A stretch of 18,240 bases of DNA from Candidatus Hydrogenedens terephthalaticus JGI OTU-1 (GCA_000493945.1 AWNW01000037.1:265-18504); one strand, 5' to 3'; positions 1-7,482 are shown, counted from the stretch's first letter. Program-made: numbers and translations. The notes: generated by a model from the letters alone, not told the origin.

Positions 1-288
1 AAAAATCATCCCTTCGAAAAAACTTGTAAACAACTCGGTATAAAACACAAACGAACCCAAATCAGAAGACCCCAAACCAACGGAAAAGTCGAATATGCTC
101 ATTACCTCTATGATAAAGAGTTCTATCGGAAAACCAAATTTCTTTCTTTCGCAGACCGAGAAGAAAAGACTAAGAGGGCGATTAGCCAATCGCCCCTACA
201 GGGCTTAACTCCCTATGAAAAATGGCTATCGAAGACAGCAAAAACAGATTTGACTATAGAACAACATCCTGCTATAAAATATATCTAA
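1..288 (+). pseudogene. DDE/rve-type transposase, C-terminal part (5' end outside window), probably degenerate
   Basis: An open frame runs from base 1 to a TAA at 286-288 (95 residues visible). It starts inside an integrase core (rve, RNase H-like) domain of the IS481/IS3 type. The stretch RRPQTNGKVE, about residues 23-32, is the hallmark around the last catalytic glutamate of the DDE triad. The C-terminal GLTPYEKW also fits the family. The two catalytic aspartates would lie upstream, outside the window. Between the FLSFADREEK segment and GLTPYEKW the family normally has a longer stretch with a YN..RPH motif. Here that motif is missing and the region is shorter, with a perfect palindrome at 176-195. 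The copy may therefore be inactive through a small deletion or insertion, although the frame is kept. Family assignment is from motif recognition only. Whether the upstream part is intact cannot be seen. Confidence 0.75.
176..195. repeat. 20-bp palindrome (8-bp stem, 4-base loop) inside the transposase fragment
   Basis: GGGCGATT at 176-183 and AATCGCCC at 188-195 are perfect reverse complements around the loop AGCC, followed by CTACAGGG. It is GC-rich against AT-rich surroundings and resembles REP/MITE-like palindromes that end in a CGCCCCTACA-type sequence. It lies where the transposase family normally has its YN..RPH segment. I saw no second copy in this window. Confidence 0.6.
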
Positions 289-300
289 CAGAACTATATA

Positions 301-361
301 AAGGAGGTGATTGATGAAAAACTCGCCAGCTGATTATATATACCTGTTACCTATGTCCTAA
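301..361 (+). other. 15-codon minigene with perfect Shine-Dalgarno (possible leader peptide or IS-end sequence)
   Basis: AAGGAGGTGAT at 301-311 is complementary to the 3' end of 16S rRNA over about 11 bases and stands 2 bases before an ATG at 314-316, or 5-8 bases from the core GGAGG. The frame from 314 to the TAA at 359-361 gives a 15-residue peptide beginning MKNSPADYIY. No family is recognisable. The stretch lies directly downstream of the transposase stop and may instead be the non-coding right end of the element: TGTTACCTATGTCC at 345-358 looks like the type of sequence found at IS481-like ends. The very strong ribosome site is real in the sequence; its use is unproven. Confidence 0.35.
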
Positions 362-733
362 AAGTGATCAATTAATGTTAAGTTTACCTTTTTACCGCTT
401 TTACGATGAATCCTTTTAATCTCATCGTCCCCTCCCATACCAGAGAGGTCATTTAAATTATAACATAAATTTTTAATTTTTGCACACAATTTTAAAATTT
501 TTTATAGAAAAGGGAAAATGTAATAGGCTTTTTCCAAATAACACAATACCCCTCAATATTGCTATATAAAACTTATTATTTATGCTATTTCTAATAAAAG
601 AATAGTTTTTAAGGAGAAAATTAAATTGTTAATTAAAATTAAATATGTAGTATTAAAAATGGAAATATCTAATAAGAAAAAAATGGATAGTAAGTTAGTT
701 ATAAGTATTTTTCTCTTTTATGTGATGGAGAAT
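362..733. other. AT-rich gene-free stretch
   Basis: No convincing gene is seen. There is a weak inverted repeat, ACGATGA at 403-409 with TCATCGT at 422-428 (12-base loop), without a following T-run, so it is not a clear terminator. The rest is very A+T-rich, low-complexity sequence down to the 3' end of the minus-strand activator gene. A TTG-started 50-codon frame at 626-778 with an AAGGAG ahead of it overlaps that gene and is probably spurious. Confidence 0.5.
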
Positions 734-2164
734 CTATTTTTTGATAGGGATTTTATATTCTTTCATTTTTCGCCATAGTGTAGAACGAGAGATACCTAAT
801 ATTCTTGCCGCTTCGGTTTGGTTGTGATTCACTTTTTCCAATACTTTCTGAATATGGTTTGCCTCTACCTCTGCTAAAGGTAAGAGACCATAATCTTGTT
901 CATTTGGAAGTGCAAGTATCTTAAACCTTCCCTGTTGTATATTCTCAGGTAGATCATATATATGGATAATCGGTCCTTCCGCCATAATTACCGCATGGGC
1001 AATAATACTTTCCAGTTCACGGACATTTCCCGGAAATGGGTAAGTTCTTAACATAGCAAGGGCAGAATTGTCAATTCCCTGAACATTTTTTCCAAATTTT
1101 TGATTGTATCTTGAAATAAAATGCTGAATTAATGTAGGTAACGCGTCTATTCTTTCGCGTAGTGGTGGAATTCGGATTTGAATTACATTGAGCCGATAGA
1201 ATAAATCATCCCGAAATCTTCGTTTTTCAACCTCTTCCTGCAAATTTTTATTTGTAGCGGAAAGGATACGGACATTCACTTTTTGTATTATATTAGAACC
1301 TACAGGGCGAATTTCTCCGTTTTGCAGAACGCGGAGTAATTTTGCCTGAGTAGATAAAGCCATATCGCCGATTTCATCTAAGAAGACCGTTCCGCCATCT
1401 GCTTCTGCAAATAAACCTCGTTTATCTTTTTCGGCACCTGTGAAAGCCCCTTGAACATGCCCGAAAAGTTCACTTTCTAATAAATTTTCAGGTAATGCCG
1501 CACAATTGATAGCGATAAAAGGTTTATCTCTACGAGAACTAAGCCGATGAAGTATCTGAGCGACAACTTCTTTCCCAACACCGCTTTCACCTAAAATTAG
1601 AACGGTACTATCTGTGGGAGCAACCTTGCGGATAATTTCTACAACACGGCGCATCTGGGTATTGTTACCCGATAATTCTTCAAATAAAATTTGTTCAAAT
1701 CCTGCTTCTTGCAATTGTTCTCTACGATGTTCCAATATAGCCCGATGAACCATCACCGCTACATCTGTGGGGTCACACTTTTTAGGGATATAAAAATACG
1801 CCCCCATGCGTATTCCTTCAAGGGCTTGTTCTATTTGTTCCATATTGTAAAAAAGGATTAATTTTACAGAAGGAAACTTTTGTCGAAGAAAAGAAACAAG
1901 ATTTATATTGCCTTTGTATTCTATGGATAAGTCCAACAGAATTACATCGCATACTGTTCTACGGGAACATGTCAAAATCTGTTCTATGGAATTACATAAA
2001 ATTACAGAATGTCCTGTTCCTTCGATAAATCGGGAAACAGTAGTTAGATAATCCATATCAGAGCCAATAATAAATACAGTCCCCTGTTCTCGGGCAAGAG
2101 GAGGCTCATTTTGTCCAAGAAGTTTTAAGTTAATAATTTCTTTTTTTGTTTTTTTATCTACCAT
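734..2164 (-). CDS. Sigma-54-dependent transcriptional activator, NtrC family, with degenerate receiver domain
   Basis: The 476-residue product has three domains. A receiver-like domain covers about residues 28-142. An AAA+ sigma-54 activator core follows, with Walker A GESGVGKE (192-199), the sigma-54 contact loop GAFTGA (239-244), Walker B GGTVFLDE (257-264) and FRDDLFYRLN (317-326). A Fis-type helix-turn-helix closes the protein (about 447-470, NQTEAARILGISRSTLW). It should bind upstream enhancers and use ATP to open sigma-54 promoters. The receiver keeps the phosphoacceptor position (Asp78) and lysine (about 128). However, the first two acidic-pocket residues are Gly34-Ser35 and the conserved Ser/Thr position is Phe105, so ordinary phosphorylation is doubtful. 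I chose ATG at 2164 (GAGA just upstream). An in-frame TTG at 2203 would add 13 residues but has no ribosome site. It is transcribed divergently from the receiver/kinase/SixA genes. Confidence 0.93.
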   Translation of the reverse strand: MVDKKTKKEIINLKLLGQNEPPLAREQGTVFIIGSDMDYLTTVSRFIEGTGHSVILCNSIEQILTCSRRTVCDVILLDLSIEYKGNINLVSFLRQKFPSVKLILFYNMEQIEQALEGIRMGAYFYIPKKCDPTDVAVMVHRAILEHRREQLQEAGFEQILFEELSGNNTQMRRVVEIIRKVAPTDSTVLILGESGVGKEVVAQILHRLSSRRDKPFIAINCAALPENLLESELFGHVQGAFTGAEKDKRGLFAEADGGTVFLDEIGDMALSTQAKLLRVLQNGEIRPVGSNIIQKVNVRILSATNKNLQEEVEKRRFRDDLFYRLNVIQIRIPPLRERIDALPTLIQHFISRYNQKFGKNVQGIDNSALAMLRTYPFPGNVRELESIIAHAVIMAEGPIIHIYDLPENIQQGRFKILALPNEQDYGLLPLAEVEANHIQKVLEKVNHNQTEAARILGISRSTLWRKMKEYKIPIKK

Positions 2165-2407
2165 GATTCTCGCATCTGTTATTCTTGAAATTAATTGTAT
2201 CAAAAATTAAATAATAGATAAAGAATTGTTTTTTATATATACGAAGAGTATATTTATGAATAGGACTAAGTAAGGACAAAAAGATGTTTTGTTCTTGCCC
2301 ATTTGAGTTATAATAAAGTGTAGAAAAGCAAGTGTGGTGTTTTATAATAAAAATCGTATATGCTTTTATATATGAACAATAGTAACCATTAAAAATGGAG
2401 ATTGATT
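2165..2407. promoter_or_regulatory. Divergent intergenic region between the two regulator genes
   Basis: This region must carry the start signals for both divergent genes. On the plus strand there are two TATAAT hexamers, at 2309-2314 and 2343-2348, but neither has a convincing TTGACA-like -35 at 16-18 bases. GGAG at 2397-2400 stands 7 bases before the ATG at 2408 and decides that start. I looked for a sigma-54 -24/-12 element (GG-N10-GC) around the CACACTTGCT sequence on the minus strand and did not find correct spacing. Confidence 0.4.
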
Positions 2408-3025
2408 ATGAGAGGGCGAGTATTTACGACGGGTGAAGTGGCTACCATTTGTGGTGTATCCTCTGATACTGTTTCTCGTTGGTTTGATATGGGACAAATA
2501 GAAGGCTACCGATTGGGTCCAGGTGGTGACCGTCGTATTCCGTACGAAAGTTTACGGAAATTTATGCTGGCACATGGTATCCCATTGGAACGATTGGAAA
2601 CAAATGAAACAAAAATATTGATAGTAGATGATGACCCGTTTTATCTGGATATTATTCCGGATGCTATTGCCCGTAAAACAGATAAGAATAAAGAGATGGT
2701 TGTTCTTACTGCGTCTACAGGTTTTGATGCCGGTGCCCTTATTGTAGAGCATAATCCGAACCTTGTTATTATGGATATACATTTATCCGATATTGATGGG
2801 AGGAAGGTATGTGAACGATTAAAAAGCCGTCATGAAACGCGACACGCCCGTGTGTTAGGTATTTCAGGATTATTGGAAGAAGATGAAATTGGGAAATTGA
2901 AAGAATATGGTTTTGATGATTTCTTAAGAAAACCATTTTCTTTAGATGTTTTAGTTGAAAAGGTTTTTCGTTTGCTTGTTTTACCTCCGGGTAGTGTAAA
3001 TCGTCCCAAAAATATAGGATTCTAA
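2408..3025 (+). CDS. Response regulator with N-terminal excisionase/MerR-type HTH and C-terminal receiver domain
   Basis: The 205-residue protein starts with a winged helix-turn-helix of the excisionase/MerR-like type (about residues 4-56: FTTGEVATICGVSSDTVSRW, then a GxDRRIP wing). A canonical CheY-like receiver follows (about 67-192), with acidic residues VDDD (73-76), phosphoacceptor Asp123, Ser153 and Lys175. Domain order is reversed from most response regulators, where the receiver is N-terminal. It probably binds DNA under control of phosphorylation. The likely donor is the hybrid kinase encoded 64 bases downstream. I prefer ATG 2408, with GGAG 7 bases upstream, over the in-frame TTG at 2402. 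A non-DNA-binding scaffold role for the HTH-like domain cannot be excluded. Confidence 0.9.
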   Translation: MRGRVFTTGEVATICGVSSDTVSRWFDMGQIEGYRLGPGGDRRIPYESLRKFMLAHGIPLERLETNETKILIVDDDPFYLDIIPDAIARKTDKNKEMVVLTASTGFDAGALIVEHNPNLVIMDIHLSDIDGRKVCERLKSRHETRHARVLGISGLLEEDEIGKLKEYGFDDFLRKPFSLDVLVEKVFRLLVLPPGSVNRPKNIGF

Positions 3026-3089
3026 TATAACTATCTTTCGAAACATGTTTTTATAGGGTTTTTGTTGTATGTTGTAAAGGCTATTTAAA

Positions 3090-5204
3090 ATGAAACTGTC
3101 AACATACAGGATTGTTATTATCTATCTTTTTTTTGCTGGGTTGTGGATCGCTTTATCCGATGAAATTCTACATCGGTTCATTACAGATAGTAATTTATTG
3201 ACACTGGCACAATCCGTAAAAGGATTTGCTTTTGTTTTTGTCACCGGATTATTGCTTTATTTTCTCGTATCCCGTTATGTTTACGCCTTAAAAAAATCCT
3301 ACCAGCAGGAGCAAAAAGAACGAGAGGCACGGGAAGCAGTCTGGCGATGCTCTTCGGATGGAATACTTGGCTTATCTACAGATGGAACGATATTTTCTGC
3401 AAATGAACAAGCCAAAAATTGGTTAGATATATCACTTCCTATGGAGAAAAAATTCTGGGATGTGTTTCAAGACCCTTATTGTGAACAAATAAAAAATGGA
3501 ATTAAAGAACTTATATCTATAGATAGACCAGATTATGTCTTTTCTATTTATGGAAGACTACAGAAGAGAGAGACGGATTATTGGTTCGAAATAAGGTTAA
3601 ATAAATCCAGTTATGATACACGCGATTTTATAATAGTAACCCTTCATGACATTACAGAAAAGATACAGCATGAAAAAGAAGTGGAGTTATTAAAGGCAAG
3701 TTTCGAACAAATGGATGTAGGGATTGCTTTAGCAAGAAGGATGGGTAATGTTATTTTTGTAAATGAGAAATTACAGAAGTTATTAAACAAACAAAAAGAA
3801 GATTTGGTAACCTACAAAGACTGTTTATGTGTTCCTTGTGAAAAGTCAGATTCTTGTTTTCAAAATCTTGAAGAAACATTAGACAAAGAAAAAGTATGGC
3901 GAAAAATTTGTGAGGTGAAGGGTGATGATCACAGTTCTATTTATCGCTCACTGGATGTTTGTCCTGTATCCTACAAAGATGAGCATTTTGTTATAGTGAT
4001 AATGAAAGATATAACACAACAGATATTATCCGAAAAACGATTATCTCAACAATACCGTATGGAGTCATTGGGCTATTTAGCCAGTGGTATAGCCCATGAT
4101 TTTAATAACATATTAGGTGCTATTTTGGGACATGTGGACTTGATATTAGGCGAATATCACGACCACAAAAATCTGGTAGAAGAGGTAGAGATAATTCGTC
4201 GTGCCGTTTTAAGAGGCAGGGATATGACCAGTCAGGTTGTATCTATCTCACGGGAGAATGGAGGAGACCAGATACCTGTTGATATTAACAATGTAATTAA
4301 TGAGGTATTGACCCTTATAAAACCAAAAATAAGCACCCGTATAAAAGTGGATCTGGATGTTGATAAAGAACTCCCTAAAGTTTTAGCATCCCCTGGTAAA
4401 ATAAATCAGATTCTACTAAATTTGTGTTTGAACGCGTGTCAGACTATGGTTCAGGGAGGAACATTAGTCATAAAAGTGGAGGTTATCAATGCAGATGAAA
4501 CATTGTTAGCAAGGCATCCGGAATTAGTGCCCGGGAAGTATATCCGTATGATTGTAAGTGATTCAGGTGCGGGAATTGACCCGGAAATAATGGAACATAT
4601 CTTTGAACCTTTTTTTACAACCCGAAGAGGAAAAGGAGGTTCTGGAATCGGTCTTTATGTGGTTCGGAGTCTGGTCACCAGTTTAGGTGGGGGTATATCT
4701 GTATATAGTGATTTAGGGAAAGGCACACGATTTTGTGTATATTTGCCTGTTTATTCAGCAGATATTGAGTCAAAGCCCTTACATATTCCCCATGAAGAAG
4801 AGATTCCCAGAGGAAAAGAAAAAATACTCATTGTAGATGATGAACCTATGTTAGCGGGAATTATTGGTCGTTTATTGATAAAGTTGGGCTATCAGGTGCG
4901 TATAGTAAATAATCCAAGAGTTGCTAAAGAATTGATAGAACAAGGTCTTGTTTCGGATTATGATTTAGCCATTATTGATAACATTATGCCCGAAATTACC
5001 GGTGAAGATATTATCCGCTGCTTGCAAGAAAAAGGATTTAAAATACCTGTTGTTCTTACCAGTGGAATGGTAAATGACGAAATTATTGAAAAAGGGAATA
5101 AATTGAAGGTTTCTGCTATTCTTGAAAAGCCCTGTACTTTTTCTTCTTTAGGAAAGTTAGTAAGAAAAGTCCTTGATGAAAATTTTATGAAAGAGGATAT
5201 TTAA
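3090..5204 (+). CDS. Membrane-bound hybrid sensor histidine kinase (2 TM - PAS - PAS - HisKA - HATPase - receiver)
   Basis: The 704-residue product has two transmembrane helices (about 8-24 and 46-64) around a short extracytoplasmic loop, then a coiled linker. Two PAS-like domains follow (about 85-190 and 200-312). The second holds a cysteine cluster (Cys245, 247, 250, 256). The kinase core has the H-box GIAHDFNNIL with His336, an N-box around LNLCLNAC (443-450), DSGAGI (491-496), FEPFFTT (505-511) and the GxGxG lid region GKGGSGIGLY (514-523); the H-box is of NtrB type. A canonical receiver ends the protein: VDDE (582-585), Asp630, Thr657/Ser658, Lys680. No HPt domain is visible, so onward transfer needs a separate HPt, a reverse path, or direct signalling to the neighbouring receivers. 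AAAGG at 3076-3080 is the ribosome site. The SixA-like gene follows after 3 bases, so they are co-translated. The ligand is unknown. Confidence 0.93.
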   Translation: MKLSTYRIVIIYLFFAGLWIALSDEILHRFITDSNLLTLAQSVKGFAFVFVTGLLLYFLVSRYVYALKKSYQQEQKEREAREAVWRCSSDGILGLSTDGTIFSANEQAKNWLDISLPMEKKFWDVFQDPYCEQIKNGIKELISIDRPDYVFSIYGRLQKRETDYWFEIRLNKSSYDTRDFIIVTLHDITEKIQHEKEVELLKASFEQMDVGIALARRMGNVIFVNEKLQKLLNKQKEDLVTYKDCLCVPCEKSDSCFQNLEETLDKEKVWRKICEVKGDDHSSIYRSLDVCPVSYKDEHFVIVIMKDITQQILSEKRLSQQYRMESLGYLASGIAHDFNNILGAILGHVDLILGEYHDHKNLVEEVEIIRRAVLRGRDMTSQVVSISRENGGDQIPVDINNVINEVLTLIKPKISTRIKVDLDVDKELPKVLASPGKINQILLNLCLNACQTMVQGGTLVIKVEVINADETLLARHPELVPGKYIRMIVSDSGAGIDPEIMEHIFEPFFTTRRGKGGSGIGLYVVRSLVTSLGGGISVYSDLGKGTRFCVYLPVYSADIESKPLHIPHEEEIPRGKEKILIVDDEPMLAGIIGRLLIKLGYQVRIVNNPRVAKELIEQGLVSDYDLAIIDNIMPEITGEDIIRCLQEKGFKIPVVLTSGMVNDEIIEKGNKLKVSAILEKPCTFSSLGKLVRKVLDENFMKEDI

Positions 5205-5207
5205 AAA

Positions 5208-5687
5208 GTGAAAGAAAAGGTGATTTTTCTTGTTCAACATGGGGAAGCGGTAGATAAAAAAGTGAATATTGAACGACCTCTTACAGATTTAGGACGAAAA
5301 ACTATCTCTCAAATGGGTAATTTTTTATTTTCACAAAATATTATAGTAGATGTAATATGGCATAGTCCCAAATTGCGTGCCAAAGAAACCGCAGAAATTC
5401 TGGCTTCCTGCTTACAGTTAGAGAAATTACTTTCTGAATACAAGGAATTAGAACCAGAAGAACCTATTAAGAAAACAGTAAGATTAATACAACAAGCAGA
5501 AGAACAAAATATTATGTTAGTGGGACATTTGCCGCATTTATCACAATTGGCAGGATTTTTATTAACTGGTGATGAGAAAAAAGAAGTGATAGCCTTTGAA
5601 AAAGGATGTGTTGTTTGCTTAAACTATCAAGATATAGGTATAACTGTGGTTCGTTGGTTTTTAGTTCCCTCTTTACTTATGCATTAA
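5208..5687 (+). CDS. sixA: SixA-type phosphohistidine phosphatase (histidine phosphatase superfamily)
   Basis: The 159-residue protein belongs to the branch-1 histidine phosphatase (phosphoglycerate-mutase-like) superfamily in its short SixA form. It has VQHGEA with nucleophile His11 near the N-terminus, ERPLTDLGR (22-30), an arginine in the HSPKLRAKET segment (Arg58) and the second catalytic histidine in VGHLPH (His107). The first motif has Gln instead of the usual Arg before His11, which is common in SixA-like proteins. E. coli SixA removes phosphate from the HPt histidine of ArcB, so this enzyme probably drains phosphate from the relay that starts at the kinase immediately upstream. It starts with GTG 3 bases after the kinase stop, and AGAGGA at 5192-5197 lies inside the kinase end. 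Action on a small-molecule phosphoester is the alternative. Confidence 0.85.
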   Translation: MKEKVIFLVQHGEAVDKKVNIERPLTDLGRKTISQMGNFLFSQNIIVDVIWHSPKLRAKETAEILASCLQLEKLLSEYKELEPEEPIKKTVRLIQQAEEQNIMLVGHLPHLSQLAGFLLTGDEKKEVIAFEKGCVVCLNYQDIGITVVRWFLVPSLLMH

Positions 5688-5758
5688 ATTTAAGACCTTT
5701 GGTTCAAATTTATAGCAACAGCAATTATTATAATTTCCATTTTAATAGTATTTTGTAT

Positions 5759-5787
5759 TTGATTTTAACAAAAATATTTGTTATACT
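5759..5787 (+). promoter_or_regulatory. Sigma-70-type promoter of the porin gene
   Basis: TTGATT at 5759-5764 and TATACT at 5782-5787 are separated by exactly 17 bases, in AT-rich DNA. Transcription would begin near 5794, giving a leader of about 50 bases before the ATG at 5844. This placement also argues against a start further upstream for the porin. Confidence 0.6.
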
Positions 5788-5843
5788 TCTTAATTCTTAT
5801 TTTTAAAATTTTAATAAAAAACCAACAAAGAAAGGGTACACCG

Positions 5844-7379
5844 ATGAAAAAGAAAATAACTTTTTTCAGTATTTTATTTGCTTTATCCGCAGTTATGTTA
5901 TCATCCGAAGTAATTGCGGAATTGCAGAATGTAGAGGTTGGTGGTTCTATTCGTATCCGTGGGAATTATATCAATAACCTTTTCAACGATTTTGCGGGAC
6001 CTATGCCTTCGGTTCAATCGCGGTGGTCCCCTATATCAGTAATTAGACGCCCTATAGGGAATCTTTTAGGACCTGGTGTAAATAGTATTTTTTCATGGGA
6101 TAATGACCAAAGTGATTTATCCTTTGTAGAACAAAGGACACGGTTGCATGTAAAAGCCGATTTTACGGATGAGGTAAGTGCCTTTATTGAATTGGATTCG
6201 TATGATATCTGGGGAGAAGATTTCCGTTCTCAGAACTACATTACGGGTGTAGATGCTCGTCAAAATTCAATTGATGATGTGGAAATTTTTCAGGCATATA
6301 TTGAAGCGGATGAAATGTGGGGAACACCCTTACAACTTCGTGTAGGACGGCAGGAATTATCTTTCGGGAGTCAATTTTTAGTGGGTCCTCGTGATTTTGC
6401 CTTTTTCTGGACAGGTATTTCGTTCGATGCAGTACGATTAACCTACAAAGCAGATGTTTTCACCATAGATGCATGGGCTTCGAAATTATTTGAGGCTATG
6501 TCCGACTTTGCAGAGGACGACATTAACTTTTATGGAATATATGCTTCATGCACAGCAGTAGAAAATGTTACTTTTGATGTTTACTGGATGTTGTTAGAAG
6601 ATGACCGTCCTATAGCCAATGATTTCCCGGCTATTTGGGGTAGAGGGGATTATGATAATACAATACTTCATACAGTTGGTATTCGTTCTGCAGGAAAATA
6701 TGAAGCGTTTGATTTTGATGCGGAAGTTGCCTATCAATTTGGTGAAGCAGATGCTATTGGAAAATTGTTCCGCGTGGGACCCTGGGGTGACAATGATGCA
6801 GAATTTGATAATTGGGCTGTGAAATTGGATTTGGGGTATACTTTCGATTTCTGGCGTCAACCGCGAGTATTCGCTGGGTTCCGTTATTTTAGTGGTGAAG
6901 ATAACCGCGATATTTCTTTCTGGGATTTCATTAATCCTTTTTATGAGCCAACTGCAAGTATAAGTTTCAATCGTTTATTCTCCAATGAAATTGCCGGTGG
7001 ATTTGTGGATTTGAACAATGAGTTATCCAATGCATGGTGGGTGCGTGTCGGAACGAATACAAGTTTTACTGACAAAATCAGAGGAATTTTCTGCGTGACA
7101 TATTATGAAACAGCCAATGAATTTGAAAGACCTGTTTTATCGCCACTGTTCCCATGGTGGACGACCAAAAATGATTCTTATTTAGGGACGGAAGCGTTAT
7201 TATTCCTCGAATATCAATATTCGCAGGATTTGGTATTTGAGGCTGGTTGGTCTCACATGTTTGTTGGCGAAGGTATGACGGATGGACAGTTTGTCCGCTG
7301 GAATGGTTTGGTGTATAGTGGTGGTTCTGATGACGACGATGTTGATTATGTATATGCTGGCTGCAAGATATACTTTTAA
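5844..7379 (+). CDS. Outer-membrane beta-barrel, alginate-export (AlgE-like) porin family
   Basis: The 511-residue precursor has a classical signal peptide (basic MKKK, hydrophobic core, likely cleavage after ...EVIA near residue 26). A mature region of alternating aromatic/polar strands follows. VEVGGSIRIRGNY and the block LQLRVGRQELSFGSQFLVGPRD (in two adjoining pieces) are typical of the alginate_exp family. The protein ends in ...YAGCKIYF, with the terminal Phe expected for BAM-inserted barrels. It should form a channel for an anionic or sugar-like solute; alginate itself is not implied. AAAGGG at 5831-5836, 7 bases upstream, selects ATG 5844. An upstream in-frame start at 5778 would lie inside the promoter. 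It has its own promoter and is followed by a strong terminator, so it is a single-gene transcription unit, though adjacency to the phosphorelay genes may mean functional linkage. Confidence 0.85.
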   Translation: MKKKITFFSILFALSAVMLSSEVIAELQNVEVGGSIRIRGNYINNLFNDFAGPMPSVQSRWSPISVIRRPIGNLLGPGVNSIFSWDNDQSDLSFVEQRTRLHVKADFTDEVSAFIELDSYDIWGEDFRSQNYITGVDARQNSIDDVEIFQAYIEADEMWGTPLQLRVGRQELSFGSQFLVGPRDFAFFWTGISFDAVRLTYKADVFTIDAWASKLFEAMSDFAEDDINFYGIYASCTAVENVTFDVYWMLLEDDRPIANDFPAIWGRGDYDNTILHTVGIRSAGKYEAFDFDAEVAYQFGEADAIGKLFRVGPWGDNDAEFDNWAVKLDLGYTFDFWRQPRVFAGFRYFSGEDNRDISFWDFINPFYEPTASISFNRLFSNEIAGGFVDLNNELSNAWWVRVGTNTSFTDKIRGIFCVTYYETANEFERPVLSPLFPWWTTKNDSYLGTEALLFLEYQYSQDLVFEAGWSHMFVGEGMTDGQFVRWNGLVYSGGSDDDDVDYVYAGCKIYF

Positions 7380-7414
7380 TTTATAAGTAAGAGATAGAAA
7401 ATTTTTGTATATCG

Positions 7415-7451
7415 CACAGGGAAGACAAGTTAAGTCTTCCCTGTGTTTTTT
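7415..7451 (+). terminator. Strong rho-independent terminator after the porin gene
   Basis: CACAGGGAAGAC (7415-7426) and GTCTTCCCTGTG (7434-7445) form a perfect 12-bp stem with a 7-base loop, directly followed by six T residues (7446-7451). It lies 35 bases after the porin stop codon. Confidence 0.93.
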
Positions 7452-7473
7452 ATGCGAGGGCTTTATGTTATTT

Positions 7474-7482
7474 TGGTATAAT
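7474..7482 (+). promoter_or_regulatory. Extended -10 promoter of the LOG-family gene
   Basis: TGGTATAAT at 7474-7482 is a perfect extended -10 (TG-N-TATAAT). No good -35 is seen 17 bases upstream, as is usual for extended -10 promoters. Transcription would start near 7489, about 50 bases before the ATG at 7539, and just after the preceding terminator. Confidence 0.6.

Noticed and set aside
403..428. Inverted repeat ACGATGA/TCATCGT as a terminator
   Set aside because: Seven base pairs with a 12-base loop and no following T-run on either strand; too weak to call.
626..778. TTG-started 50-codon frame with AAGGAG 9 bases upstream
   Set aside because: It is very Lys/Ile/Phe-rich as expected from random AT-rich DNA, uses a rare start and overlaps the 3' end of the sigma-54 activator gene on the other strand.
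2165..2407. Sigma-54 promoter between the divergent regulators
   Set aside because: The CACACTTGC-like sequence on the minus strand does not have GG exactly 10 bases before GC.
5235..5243. Loss of the RHG arginine in the SixA-like enzyme as sign of inactivity
   Set aside because: Gln before the catalytic His is common in SixA-type proteins and the other catalytic residues are present.
5606..5806. Open frame after the SixA gene (66 codons)
   Set aside because: It starts inside the SixA gene in another frame, has no ribosome site and reads as translated AT-rich spacer; the porin promoter lies inside it.
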